A DNA stretch of 49,154 nucleotides from Deltaproteobacteria bacterium (GTDB lineage Bacteria; Desulfobacterota; Desulfobulbia; Desulfobulbales; SURF-16): contig DAOUUW010000003.1 in NCBI GenBank assembly GCA_030667965.1, positions 1 to 49,154 on the forward strand. Direction: 5' to 3'. The translations under genes and the position numbers were made by a program. Positions 1-7,545 of this stretch are shown here, piece after piece (within the stretch, counting starts at the first letter, position 1; every line of letters begins with the position of its first letter). The notes beneath the pieces were generated by a model. It worked only from the letters and a program-made list of their open reading frames with translations, was not told the DNA's origin and searched no databases.

Positions 1-111
1 GGTTCAAGACCCAAGGCACATCCCTTCTCTTTCCCATATTTAATTAAAGTTTCTACCGAAAAGAAGATTAAATTTATTTATTAACTTTTGTTTAACTTTC
101 ACCATACAAGG

Positions 112-158
112 CACGGAGTTCACAGAGTTTTTTCCTCTGTGTCTCTGTGAGCTCTGTG
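112..158. repeat. Intergenic hairpin repeat (CACGGAG/CTCTGTG type)
   Basis: The left arm (112-127, CACGGAGTTCACAGAG) pairs with the right arm (143-158, CTCTGTGAGCTCTGTG) with two non-Watson-Crick positions, across a T-rich loop. It belongs to the same style of intergenic hairpin as those near 19.8, 39.1 and 45.9 kb. No coding function is seen. Bases 1-111 are AT-rich with no recognisable gene. Confidence 0.6.
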
Positions 159-360
159 AGATATAAACTTTCATGCTTCGTTGTTCCCGCCCGCGCAGAT
201 GGAGGTTACTTAGAAGAAGCGAGGTGATCCAGGCCGATGTCGCATCTCAGGAGGTCTTGATAGGCAAGGCCTTTCCGGATGACCTGTATCTCGCCGCCGG
301 ATGTTACCATGACCGCCGCTGCGGCCGGCCGTTGTACGTGGACATCTGTTCCAGGGTGAC

Positions 361-942
361 CCCTCTCATTTTACCACCAAGGAGGTTGGTAAGGGGACCG
401 GACTCGGTCTTGCCGTTATTCATGGAATCATCCAGAGTTGTCATGGTTTTATCAGGGTGGAGAGCACTCTTGGCAAAGGAACAACCTTTCATGTGCATAT
501 CCCGGTTTTTCAGCAGGATGTGTCACGAGTAGATAAAGGTGTCAGCCAGGACCTTCCCACCGGTTCGGAACGAATTTTGATTGTTGATGATGAACAGATG
601 ATTGTTACTATCAACAAGACAGTTCTGGAAAAACTTGGCTACACGGTAACGGCTACAACGGATAGTCTGGAGGCCTTTGAGAAAATTCGTAGTAATGCCG
701 ATCAGTTTGACCTGCTCGTTACCGATCAAACCATGCCAAACCTGACTGGTGCCGAATTAGCTTATAAGGCGCTACGGATAAGGCCTGATTTGCCCATAAT
801 TATCTGCACCGGATACACTTCGGTCTTTACTGAACAGGATGCTCTGGCAATCGGCATTAAAAAATATGCCGGAAAACCAATTGGCAGGAAGGATCTTGCC
901 GGCATTGTCAGGCAGGTGCCGGATGAAAATGCAGGGGTGTAG
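361..942 (+). pseudogene. C-terminal remnant of a hybrid histidine kinase (HATPase end plus receiver domain)
   Basis: The open frame begins in the middle of a HATPase_c domain. It reads HFTTKEVGKGTGLGLAVIHG (G2 box, from about 370), then VESTLGKGTTFHVHIPV, the typical last strand of the kinase domain. A complete receiver domain follows: ILIVDDE acidic pair, phospho-acceptor Asp in LLVTDQTMPN, conserved Thr in ICTGYT and Lys in AGKP. The upstream part of the kinase (sensor, HisKA, N and G1 boxes) is absent. In-frame sequence before 313 runs into a stop, and 173-360 shows no kinase similarity in any frame. This looks like a truncated gene. The receiver alone could still be translated from GTG at 457, but no convincing ribosome site precedes it. 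The family assignment is firm; the pseudogene status is inferred. Confidence 0.7.
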
Positions 943-987
943 GCTGAAGGTAAAAGGGTGGTAACCATTCAGCGTAGGCTGAAAATT

Positions 988-1138
988 ACCCTTTACTCCA
1001 GACTTTAACTGTTCAGATGTGCTTTAGATGTGCACCCTCAAGGGGCATAAACTCCAGCAGGCTGGCACAGCATACTGGTGCTATGTAAGACAGCCTGATC
1101 GCGTGCATATGAAGTGCAGCTGAATAGTTACAAAGGGT
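988..1138. repeat. Small inverted-repeat element (MITE-like remnant)
   Basis: About 150 bp bounded by ACCCTTT (988-994) and AAAGGGT (1132-1138). Inside the ends is a second related block: TTTAACTGTTCAGATGTGC at 1004-1022 and, inverted, GAAGTGCAGCTGAATAGTTA at 1111-1130. A third copy of the motif, GTAACCATTCAGC, lies just outside at 961-973. No ORF is present. It could be the ends of a deleted insertion sequence or a miniature element; the family is unknown to me. Confidence 0.4.
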
Positions 1139-1145
1139 GAAGCAA

Positions 1146-1189
1146 AAGAAAGGGTATTAGCAGCAACCATGCTGCTAATACCCTTTCTT
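1146..1189. terminator. Strong bidirectional terminator hairpin downstream of adk
   Basis: A perfect 20-bp stem (1146-1165 with 1170-1189, core AGGGTATTAGCAGCA) closes a 4-nt loop, ACCA. On the minus strand it lies about 50 nt past the adk stop and is followed by a short T run (CTTTTGCT), so it most likely terminates adk. Confidence 0.75.
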
Positions 1190-1196
1190 GATTTCA

Positions 1197-1227
1197 TTAT
1201 CAATTGTCAATTATCAATTAATAATTG
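1197..1227. repeat. AT-rich AATTGATAATTG intergenic repeat
   Basis: This is a cluster of overlapping inverted and direct copies of CAATTGTCAATTATCAATTA, immediately 3' of adk. Closely related stretches occur at 23586-23618 and 48079-48110, and shorter matches near 11500 and 32937. Confidence 0.5.
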
Positions 1228-1239
1228 CTTTTCTTTTTC

Positions 1240-1917
1240 TTAATCAAGTTCTTTCATGATGGAGGCGAGAACTTCACCGATGGAAGCAGAGCCGTCAACA
1301 GAGATGACTTTAGGGCCGTCGATGCTCTTAAAGAAATTCACTGCGGCCATGGTGCCGGTCCCGGTGTCATAGTAGATATTGTGGCGCTTGTCGATGGCAT
1401 CTGTGTCCTGATCGTCGGCACGCATGCTCAGCTCACCGCCACAGACACGGCAAACAAGTTTACCGTCTTTTTCTACCGGTTTAATGGCTTCAAAGGCGAT
1501 GTGGTTCGGGTGGTTATTGTCGTTGGCACACAGGCGGCGGCCCATGATACGCTCTTTGGCAATCTGGCGGTCAAGTAAAATTTCAATGACGAAGTTCAGA
1601 TCGATACCGGCATCTTTCAAGGCTTTGGCCAGGGTTTCACCCTGTACCTTGTTGCGCGGGAAGCCGTCCAGCAGCCAGCCTTTTTTGCAGTCATCTTCTT
1701 TCAACCTGTCCAGGATCATCGGAATGGTGATATCATCGGGAACCAGATCACCCCTGTCGATATACTCTTTTGCCTGTTTGCCAAGTTCAGTTCCGCCGCC
1801 GATATTTTTGCGGAAGATAGCACCGGATTCGATGTGGGCAATATTGTATTTTTCTTGTACCTTGGCGCCCTGTGTACCTTTGCCGCTGCCGTTCGGGCCG
1901 AAAATTAAAATGTTCAT
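1240..1917 (-). CDS. adk: Adenylate kinase
   Basis: Catalyses ATP + AMP = 2 ADP in the cytoplasm. The 225-residue protein starts with a P-loop (GPNGSGKGTQ, residues 7-16). The AMP-binding region follows (IESGAIFRKN; GWLLDGFPRN). A long LID segment contains Cys residues (RRLCANDNN ... CRVCGGELSMRADDQD), including a CxxC that may bind a metal as in zinc-LID adenylate kinases. A GTG lies directly before the ATG. I chose ATG at 1917 because AAGGAGA sits at normal spacing upstream of it. It is a monocistronic gene with a strong terminator downstream. The call is confident; metal binding is inference. Confidence 0.93.
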   Translation of the reverse strand: MNILIFGPNGSGKGTQGAKVQEKYNIAHIESGAIFRKNIGGGTELGKQAKEYIDRGDLVPDDITIPMILDRLKEDDCKKGWLLDGFPRNKVQGETLAKALKDAGIDLNFVIEILLDRQIAKERIMGRRLCANDNNHPNHIAFEAIKPVEKDGKLVCRVCGGELSMRADDQDTDAIDKRHNIYYDTGTGTMAAVNFFKSIDGPKVISVDGSASIGEVLASIMKELD

Positions 1918-2119
1918 CACGTTTCTCCTTGCAAGTGGTTAATAAATGAATAGTCCTTCATGAGTGTGTAACGTGTAGTAATTACAATAATTTTATGAAA
2001 ACCGACGTGGAACTATAGCGCAAGTTTGTAAAGTATGCCATAAAAAAAGAGCGTCTTTGTCGGTAGGGAATGAAATAAAGAGATGCGAAGAAAAAGGTGA
2101 CAATCAGGTTGGGGCATCT

Positions 2120-2242
2120 TTATTTTTTTCTTGTGTCATGGAGTTTACAAAACTCTTTGATCAGCTCTTTCCTGTCACCCAGGCTCATGCGGAAATAAAA
2201 GGGACTCAGCATTAAAATTTTGATGGCTTCCTGACGGCTCAT
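2120..2242 (-). CDS. Small hypothetical protein, 40 aa
   Basis: The ORF reads MSRQEAIKILMLSPFYFRMS, then a short charged tail rich in Lys, Asp and Glu, ending in TAA at 2120. The composition is protein-like: an amphipathic helix, a central SPFYFR aromatic motif and a second charged helix. It resembles small conserved proteins I associate with sulfate-reducer genomes, but I cannot name a family. No clear Shine-Dalgarno precedes the ATG. It lies between adk and the broken channel gene, so it is transcribed toward adk. Function unknown. A chance ORF is possible given the short length. Confidence 0.5.
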   Translation of the reverse strand: MSRQEAIKILMLSPFYFRMSLGDRKELIKEFCKLHDTRKK

Positions 2243-2335
2243 GACTGACCAACTTTAGCAGAATTATGTTTCTCAAATCGTTTGAGAGTTTAATGAAAGT
2301 ATCGGTTTTTTCACTAATAACTTTACGAAATAGTT

Positions 2336-2353
2336 TGAATGAATACTCATTCA
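2336..2353. promoter_or_regulatory. TetR/AcrR-type operator palindrome
   Basis: TGAATGA-ATAC-TCATTCA is a perfect 7-bp inverted repeat with a 4-nt spacer. This shape is common at operators of TetR-family repressors that control efflux operons. No TetR gene is intact nearby. The sequence around it (2243-2600) is AT-rich, with long A and T runs and no convincing gene. It may be left over from a lost regulator. Confidence 0.4.
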
Positions 2354-2600
2354 TTTTTTACAAAATTGCATTTCGTTACCATGGAAACAAAAAAAAAGCA
2401 TCCTTTTTTTTAAAAAAAATGATTTCTTCTGCTGCTCAAAATGGGTGTGAGGGGCAGAATGAAAAGGTGATTCTCGCGTGTGCCGGAAGTTTTTCATATT
2501 GTTTGTTTTTTTCTGTGATTTTTGGTGGTAAAGACATTCTTGGAAATAATGAAAGGCAAGGTGTCACAGCATACAACAAGACGAAGGCATTTCCATCAGC

Positions 2601-3207
2601 ATGCATAAATCTATCACGGCAACATTACTTCTTTTTGTTATTCTCCTTTTCGGCGCATGCGGCTACCATGCTGCTTGAGCACAGTACCTTTGTAGATGGG
2701 CTGTATATGACTCTTATCACCATTTCCACGGTGGGTTACGGAGAAGTCGTGCATCTCAGTCCGGCGGGGCGTCTTTTTACCATGGTGCTCATTCTCATCG
2801 GAGTGGGATTTGTCATGTTTGTTTTCACGAAAATAACAGAGGCCGTGGTCGAGGGTGAACTTCGGGCTGTTTATGGGAGGTTGCATATGAAAAAAAAGGT
2901 GGGAGATCTGTCCTGACACCATATTCTGCGGCCCACTGTGACCGATTTTATTGATTTGACTGTCAGTGGCGGCGAACTTGGCCTGCGCCTGGAAGAACTC
3001 CGGGTTTCCGATAGCGGGGATACGGTTAATAAAACATTGATGGATTCAAACATCAGGCGCGATTTTGATCTCATTGTGGTGGCCATTAAACGAAGCTTGG
3101 GGGAAATGCTGTTTAATCCGAGCCCGAATACCAGGATTTTATCCGGAGACACACTGGTTGTGCTCGGCGAGTATGAAAAAATAAAGGAGATTGAAAAGAT
3201 TATTTAA
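2601..3207 (+). pseudogene. Broken TrkA-type potassium channel (pore and TrkA_C remain, NAD-binding domain deleted)
   Basis: The family normally has two membrane helices with a TVGYG filter, a TrkA_N (RCK) domain and a TrkA_C domain, about 330-350 residues. Three lesions are visible. Helix 1 starts at ATG 2601 (LLLFVILLFGACGY) and leaves frame at one extra C near 2666; the frame then continues as MLLEHSTFVDGLYMT, the filter TISTVGYGE and helix 2. After KKKVGDLS there is an in-frame TGA (2914-2916). The sequence then jumps, in the same frame, to LRPTVTDFIDLTVSGG, the start of TrkA_C, so roughly 120-150 residues of TrkA_N are missing. The TrkA_C part (to 3207) is intact and could be translated alone. 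Family identity is clear from the filter; the deletion size is an estimate from family knowledge. Confidence 0.75.
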
Positions 3208-3327
3208 TGAGGCAGGACATGTTGTGATACAATGTGCCTAATGTATTGAGAAATAAAGAAGTTTCGATATTTTCCGGGGCGGACAAACCGTATCTGTACA
3301 AACGCCCCACAGCGGAAAGGAAGGGTG

Positions 3328-4770
3328 ATGGCCGATCTTACTAACAAGCCGGTAAAAATCTGTAATGACCGCGTTCTGTTAAAGCTGACCAAGGACAAGC
3401 TCAAAGCTGTTTTACAACTTGCCAATCCTGATGACCATTTTGAAGCGATTGACTTCCCGGAAATATTAAAAGAGGTGCAGGAGCACGGTGTGTCATTTGG
3501 TTTTTTTTCCAAACTTCCGCCGGCCAGGGACGGTAAAACCATTATTGCCAACGGCAAGGCGGCGGTACCAGGGGAGAATGCAAAGGTGAAACCAGTGGTC
3601 AAGCCGGCTCTGCAGTTTACTCCCAAAACGAAGGAGGGGGTGAAGGACAAGGTGGATTTCCGCGAGCTTGGCAATATTGTCAATGTGCCTGCAGGGCAGT
3701 TGCTGCTGCAGAAAATAGCGGCCACTGCCGGGTCTCCGGGGAAAAATGTACTGGGGGCGGTAATTGCCACCAAAGCCGGCAAGGATGTAACCATGAAATG
3801 CGGTTCCGGCGCCGTTTTGTCTGACGATGGAATGCAGGTCCTGTCCACCCTGGATGGCAAATTTATAATGCGCGACGGCAAAGCATGCGTGTTGGAAGAG
3901 CATGTGGTGCAGGGTGATGTTGACATGAGTGTCGGCAATATTGCCTTTTTCGGTTCCCTCCTTGAAATTCAGGGAGAGGTGATCTCCGGCTTTAAAGTCA
4001 AATGTAAAGGGGACATTTCCGTTGCCAAAGGGGTCGGGAATGCTGTGCTTATTGCCGGGGGCAACCTGACCATTAACGGAGGCATGGTGGGCGAGGAGGC
4101 CGAGGTGAGGGCCAAGGGTAATATCCGGGTAGATTTTTGTGAGAATTTCGGTTTGCTTGAAGCCAGAAAATCTTTGACGGTCACTAATTATCTGATTCAG
4201 GGACAGGTCAAAGTGGGCGAAAAGTTGACCGCCCTTGAAGGCAAAGGGAAAGTCATCGGCGGCGCATTCGTTGTCGGCGGCAGTATGTATGTCAAGGAAC
4301 TCGGCTCCGACGCCGAGGTTGTTACTCATGTTACAGTGGGCTTAAAGCCCGAGCTGGAGAAGCGCAAGAGAAAAATCGAGGTGGCAAAACAGTACTGGCC
4401 GGATCGGATGAATGAGCTGTTGAAAAATATCAGCGCCATCAATGAGATGAAAAAAAAGGAGGGCAAGGATTTCGGTGGTGAAAAGGCAAAGGTGCTGGCG
4501 GAAATCAATGACATGATGCCCGAGGTGATGGAGATGAATAACAAGCTCACCGAGATGGAGGCTGAGCTTGAAGATGAGCTGAATAAGGCGGCCTGTGAGT
4601 CCGTATATGTCTATAAAACCCTCTACCCTGGAGTGCATATCAATATAGGCAGTTCCTCCCTTTTTGTGAACAAGCAGGACAGTCAGGTGGTTGTTGAACT
4701 TGATAAAAAGACTCTGAAAGTCAAAGTGCGGCCCATGACATCGGAAGAGAAAGAAGGAGTTGGGCAGTAG
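3328..4770 (+). CDS. FapA-family (DUF342) polymerisation/scaffold protein
   Basis: A 480-residue cytoplasmic protein of the FapA/DUF342 family. An N-terminal mixed region (to about 160) is followed by a right-handed beta-helix-like stretch with regular short Gly/Val-rich turns (GDVDMSVGNIAFFGSLLEIQ, then repeated G-x-I/V steps to about 335). A charged coiled coil follows (about 345-430, KRKRKIEVAKQYW onward). The C-terminal strand domain contains YPGVHINIG. Family members are linked to cell-surface organisation and polarity in other bacteria, but no enzymatic activity is established. The start is ATG 3328 rather than GTG 3325, because AAAGGAAGG precedes it. It sits 120 bp after the channel pseudogene and is not obviously in an operon with the efflux genes. 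Confidence 0.8.
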   Translation: MADLTNKPVKICNDRVLLKLTKDKLKAVLQLANPDDHFEAIDFPEILKEVQEHGVSFGFFSKLPPARDGKTIIANGKAAVPGENAKVKPVVKPALQFTPKTKEGVKDKVDFRELGNIVNVPAGQLLLQKIAATAGSPGKNVLGAVIATKAGKDVTMKCGSGAVLSDDGMQVLSTLDGKFIMRDGKACVLEEHVVQGDVDMSVGNIAFFGSLLEIQGEVISGFKVKCKGDISVAKGVGNAVLIAGGNLTINGGMVGEEAEVRAKGNIRVDFCENFGLLEARKSLTVTNYLIQGQVKVGEKLTALEGKGKVIGGAFVVGGSMYVKELGSDAEVVTHVTVGLKPELEKRKRKIEVAKQYWPDRMNELLKNISAINEMKKKEGKDFGGEKAKVLAEINDMMPEVMEMNNKLTEMEAELEDELNKAACESVYVYKTLYPGVHINIGSSSLFVNKQDSQVVVELDKKTLKVKVRPMTSEEKEGVGQ

Positions 4771-4897
4771 TGCAATTCTCTCCGGTCTTAAAACGTTTTT
4801 GACAGAAATCGTCTTTGCTTCTCTGTGAATTCCCGGAACTTTCCCTGTCCTTATTCCCTCTGCATATAAAACGATCGATAACGTAAAGGACCATTTG

Positions 4898-6277
4898 ATG
4901 CGCTGCATCTTCTCTCTTATCATACTTACCATTTCCATGTCCGCCTGCACTTTTTTCAGGCCGGACGACACCGCACCTGAACTGGAAAACATGCCCCTGC
5001 AATTTTCTCTGTATTCGGAGAAGGCGGACAATTCCGGCCTGTGGTGGAAAGATTTTAACAGCCTTGAACTGGACCTTCTCATTGATGAGGCAATTGCAGA
5101 AAATTTCTCCATCAGAGAGTCCTGGGCCAGGCTTGAGCAGGCACGTTACGCGGCCCGAAAAGAAGCTTCTTCATTCTGGCCGGAGGCAAGTGTTCCGGCA
5201 GGGGCGGCCGATAGCGAGATAAAGGAAGAAGGGGAGTCTCGTGTTAATGTTGATGAATGGAGCCTTGGTTTTTCCGCAAGCTATGAGGTTGATCTGTGGG
5301 GCAGGATCAAGGCGGACACGGAAAGTTCCCTTTCTCTTGCCGAGGCCTCCCGTGAGGATCTGAAAACGGCTGTCATGAGCGTCACCGGCCAGATCGCTGA
5401 AAACTGGATTGCTCTTCTTTCAACCAAAAAACAGCAGGCTCTTTTTGCCAGCCAGATGGAGCTGCAGAAACGGCTGCTTGACCTCATCCAATTCCGCTTT
5501 CCTCTGGCCAGATCCACAGCTCTGGACATTTACCAGCAGCAGCAGAGCATAGAGAAGATCGAGGCGGCTTTGATACCTCTGCAGAGCCGGGAGAAGGCCC
5601 TTGCGCGGCAGCTGGCCCTGTTCATGGGTAAGGCTTCCCTGGACAAAAACAGGCTGAGTCAGAATGATTTCCCTGTTGTTGATAAAATTCCTCAGATAGG
5701 TTTGCCGGCGGATCTTCTGGCCGTCCGGCCCGATGTGCGTGCCGCCGGCCTGAAGCTGCAGTCCGCCCGCTGGCAGATCGCTGCGGCAAAGGCTGACAGA
5801 TTGCCGGCCCTGAAACTGACGGCCTCCCAGACCTACTCATCTGCCGACATCGGCAGCATCTTTGATTACTGGCTTCTCAATCTGGCGGCAAATCTGACAG
5901 CACCGGTATTTGACGGTAAAAAAAGGCGGCTTGAGGTGGCGCGGACGGAGGCCTTGGCCGATGAGCGGTTTGCAGCCTATGGTCGCGTTGTTTTCACCGC
6001 CATTAAAGAGGTGGAAGATGCCCTGGCGGATGAAGAACAATATGCTGCAATCATCGAGTCTCTTGACCGGCAGCTTGAACTTTCAGAAAAAACCATGCGT
6101 GAGGCGAGGCGCCGCTACCTCAACGGCAGCAGTGACTTTATCAATGTGCTGCGGGAGGAATTAAATGTTCTGCAGCTTCAGCAGGAGTTGATTGTTGCCC
6201 ATGAAAACAGGCTTGTTGCCAGAATAAAACTCTATAAGTCCCTGGGCGGGTCCTGGGTGGCTGCGTATGTTGAATAA
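4898..6277 (+). CDS. RND efflux outer-membrane lipoprotein (TolC/NodT family)
   Basis: The 459-residue outer-membrane channel of a tripartite efflux pump. A lipoprotein signal peptide ends in a lipobox (MSAC, Cys17). Two outer-membrane efflux repeats follow, with typical long heptad helices (ESWARLEQARYAARKEAS; LFASQMELQKRLLDL; EVARTEALADERFAAY) and the GLPADLLAVRPDVRAA motif of the NodT group. ATG 4898 is preferred over TTG 4895: AAAGGA lies 7 nt upstream. It is the first gene of an operon whose adaptor starts 11 nt downstream. The substrate cannot be told from sequence. Confidence 0.9.
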   Translation: MRCIFSLIILTISMSACTFFRPDDTAPELENMPLQFSLYSEKADNSGLWWKDFNSLELDLLIDEAIAENFSIRESWARLEQARYAARKEASSFWPEASVPAGAADSEIKEEGESRVNVDEWSLGFSASYEVDLWGRIKADTESSLSLAEASREDLKTAVMSVTGQIAENWIALLSTKKQQALFASQMELQKRLLDLIQFRFPLARSTALDIYQQQQSIEKIEAALIPLQSREKALARQLALFMGKASLDKNRLSQNDFPVVDKIPQIGLPADLLAVRPDVRAAGLKLQSARWQIAAAKADRLPALKLTASQTYSSADIGSIFDYWLLNLAANLTAPVFDGKKRRLEVARTEALADERFAAYGRVVFTAIKEVEDALADEEQYAAIIESLDRQLELSEKTMREARRRYLNGSSDFINVLREELNVLQLQQELIVAHENRLVARIKLYKSLGGSWVAAYVE

Positions 6278-6288
6278 AGGCGTTAGAT

Positions 6289-7545
6289 ATGTCTGAACCG
6301 GAACAAGAAAAATTTGCCAGTGATATGCCTATTCCCAGGCGTTCCTGGAAACAGAGACTGCTGGCCGCTGGAATTATCCTGATAATTCTCGCCCTGGGGG
6401 CGCTTGTTGCCGTGTATCTGATGAAAACAGGTCCACAGGCCCAAAAAAAACCGCCGAGCAAGATGAAAGTTCTGGCAAGAGCGATGGCTGTTGCGCCAAC
6501 AGCAGTAAATGTGACCATTGATGCCCTGGGCAAAGTCATCCCGGCCCGGGAAGTGCAGTTGCAGGCCCGGGTGTCGGGCACTGTTGTCGAGCTTCATCCC
6601 GGTCTTATTCCCGGCGGATTAATCGGCAAAGATGAAGTGGTGCTGCGTCTTGATGATGTTGATTACAGCCTGACCCTGCAGCAGAAGCTCAATGCCCTGG
6701 CCCAGGCCCGCGCTGATCTGCGCATTGAAGAGGGCAGCCAGTTTGTCGCCCTGCAGGAATGGCAGCTGATTAATGGGGAGATTGAAAATATTGACACATC
6801 CAGCCAGGACCTTGCCCTGAGAAAACCGCAGCTTGCCAAGGTGCAGGCCGCTGTCAATGCGGCTGAAACAGAGGTTGAGCGGGCCAGGGTGGATCTTGAT
6901 CGGACAGTCATACGAGCGCCGTTTAACGCCATTGTTTTTGGGAAAAACATTGATATGGGCTCCCAGGTTTCAACCCAGTCAATTCTTGCCACCCTGACCG
7001 GTATTGACGAGTTCTGGGCAGATATTTCCATTCCGGCCGACAAGCTGAGCTGGATTGTTTTTCCCGGAAGAAAAGAGGCTCCTTCAAAAGTTGAAGTGCG
7101 GGATAGCCAGGGGAACCTCTACTCCGGGCAGTTGCTTCAATTGATGCCGGATATAGACAGGGAAGGTCTGATGGCCCGTCTGCTCATCGGAGTGCAGGAC
7201 CCCATGGGCATCAAAAGTGGGAAAAAACCGGTGCTGCTTGGCAGCTTTGTCCGCGTGCGCATAGAAGGAAAGAGGATTGAGAACGTGTTTCAGGTTCCCC
7301 GCTCCGCCCTGAAGGAGAATGACAGGGTGCTGCTCGTTACCGATGCCGCCACGCTGCATATCCAGCCGGTGACGGTGAAATGGCGTGATGCTGATTTTGT
7401 TTTTGTTGATTCGGGCCTGAAACAAGGGGACCGCATCATTGTTTCCAATGTGGCGGCGCCCATTGAAGGCATGGAGCTGGAGCTGACGGAAAACGGCGGC
7501 GGCGGTGTCCGGGCTGCGCAAGGAAAGGCGGATGGCCGAAAATAG
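6289..7545 (+). CDS. RND efflux periplasmic adaptor (membrane fusion protein)
   Basis: A 418-residue HlyD/AcrA-type adaptor that bridges pump and outer-membrane channel. It has a short cytoplasmic N-terminus, one membrane segment (about 24-44, LLAAGIILIILALGALVAVY), a lipoyl/barrel-sandwich half (VQLQARVSGTVVELHPG), a coiled-coil hairpin (about 125-200), the second lipoyl half (DRTVIRAPFNAIV), then beta-barrel and membrane-proximal domains. It is anchored by the helix rather than by a lipid. Its 3' end overlaps the pump gene by 14 nt, indicating translational coupling. Confidence 0.9.
   Translation: MSEPEQEKFASDMPIPRRSWKQRLLAAGIILIILALGALVAVYLMKTGPQAQKKPPSKMKVLARAMAVAPTAVNVTIDALGKVIPAREVQLQARVSGTVVELHPGLIPGGLIGKDEVVLRLDDVDYSLTLQQKLNALAQARADLRIEEGSQFVALQEWQLINGEIENIDTSSQDLALRKPQLAKVQAAVNAAETEVERARVDLDRTVIRAPFNAIVFGKNIDMGSQVSTQSILATLTGIDEFWADISIPADKLSWIVFPGRKEAPSKVEVRDSQGNLYSGQLLQLMPDIDREGLMARLLIGVQDPMGIKSGKKPVLLGSFVRVRIEGKRIENVFQVPRSALKENDRVLLVTDAATLHIQPVTVKWRDADFVFVDSGLKQGDRIIVSNVAAPIEGMELELTENGGGGVRAAQGKADGRK

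Noticed and set aside
173-532. 119-residue plus-strand ORF at the window start
   Set aside because: It is Arg/Leu-rich, reads out of frame across the real kinase/receiver frame after 361, and has no recognisable domain.
2914-2916. In-frame TGA in the K+ channel gene as a second selenocysteine codon
   Set aside because: It lies at a domain junction with no redox motif or Cys equivalent, next to a large deletion and a frameshift. Mutation of a Gly codon explains it.
3493-4329. 278-residue antisense ORF within the FapA gene
   Set aside because: Shadow of a GC-rich coding frame; the plus-strand product has clear family features and a ribosome site.
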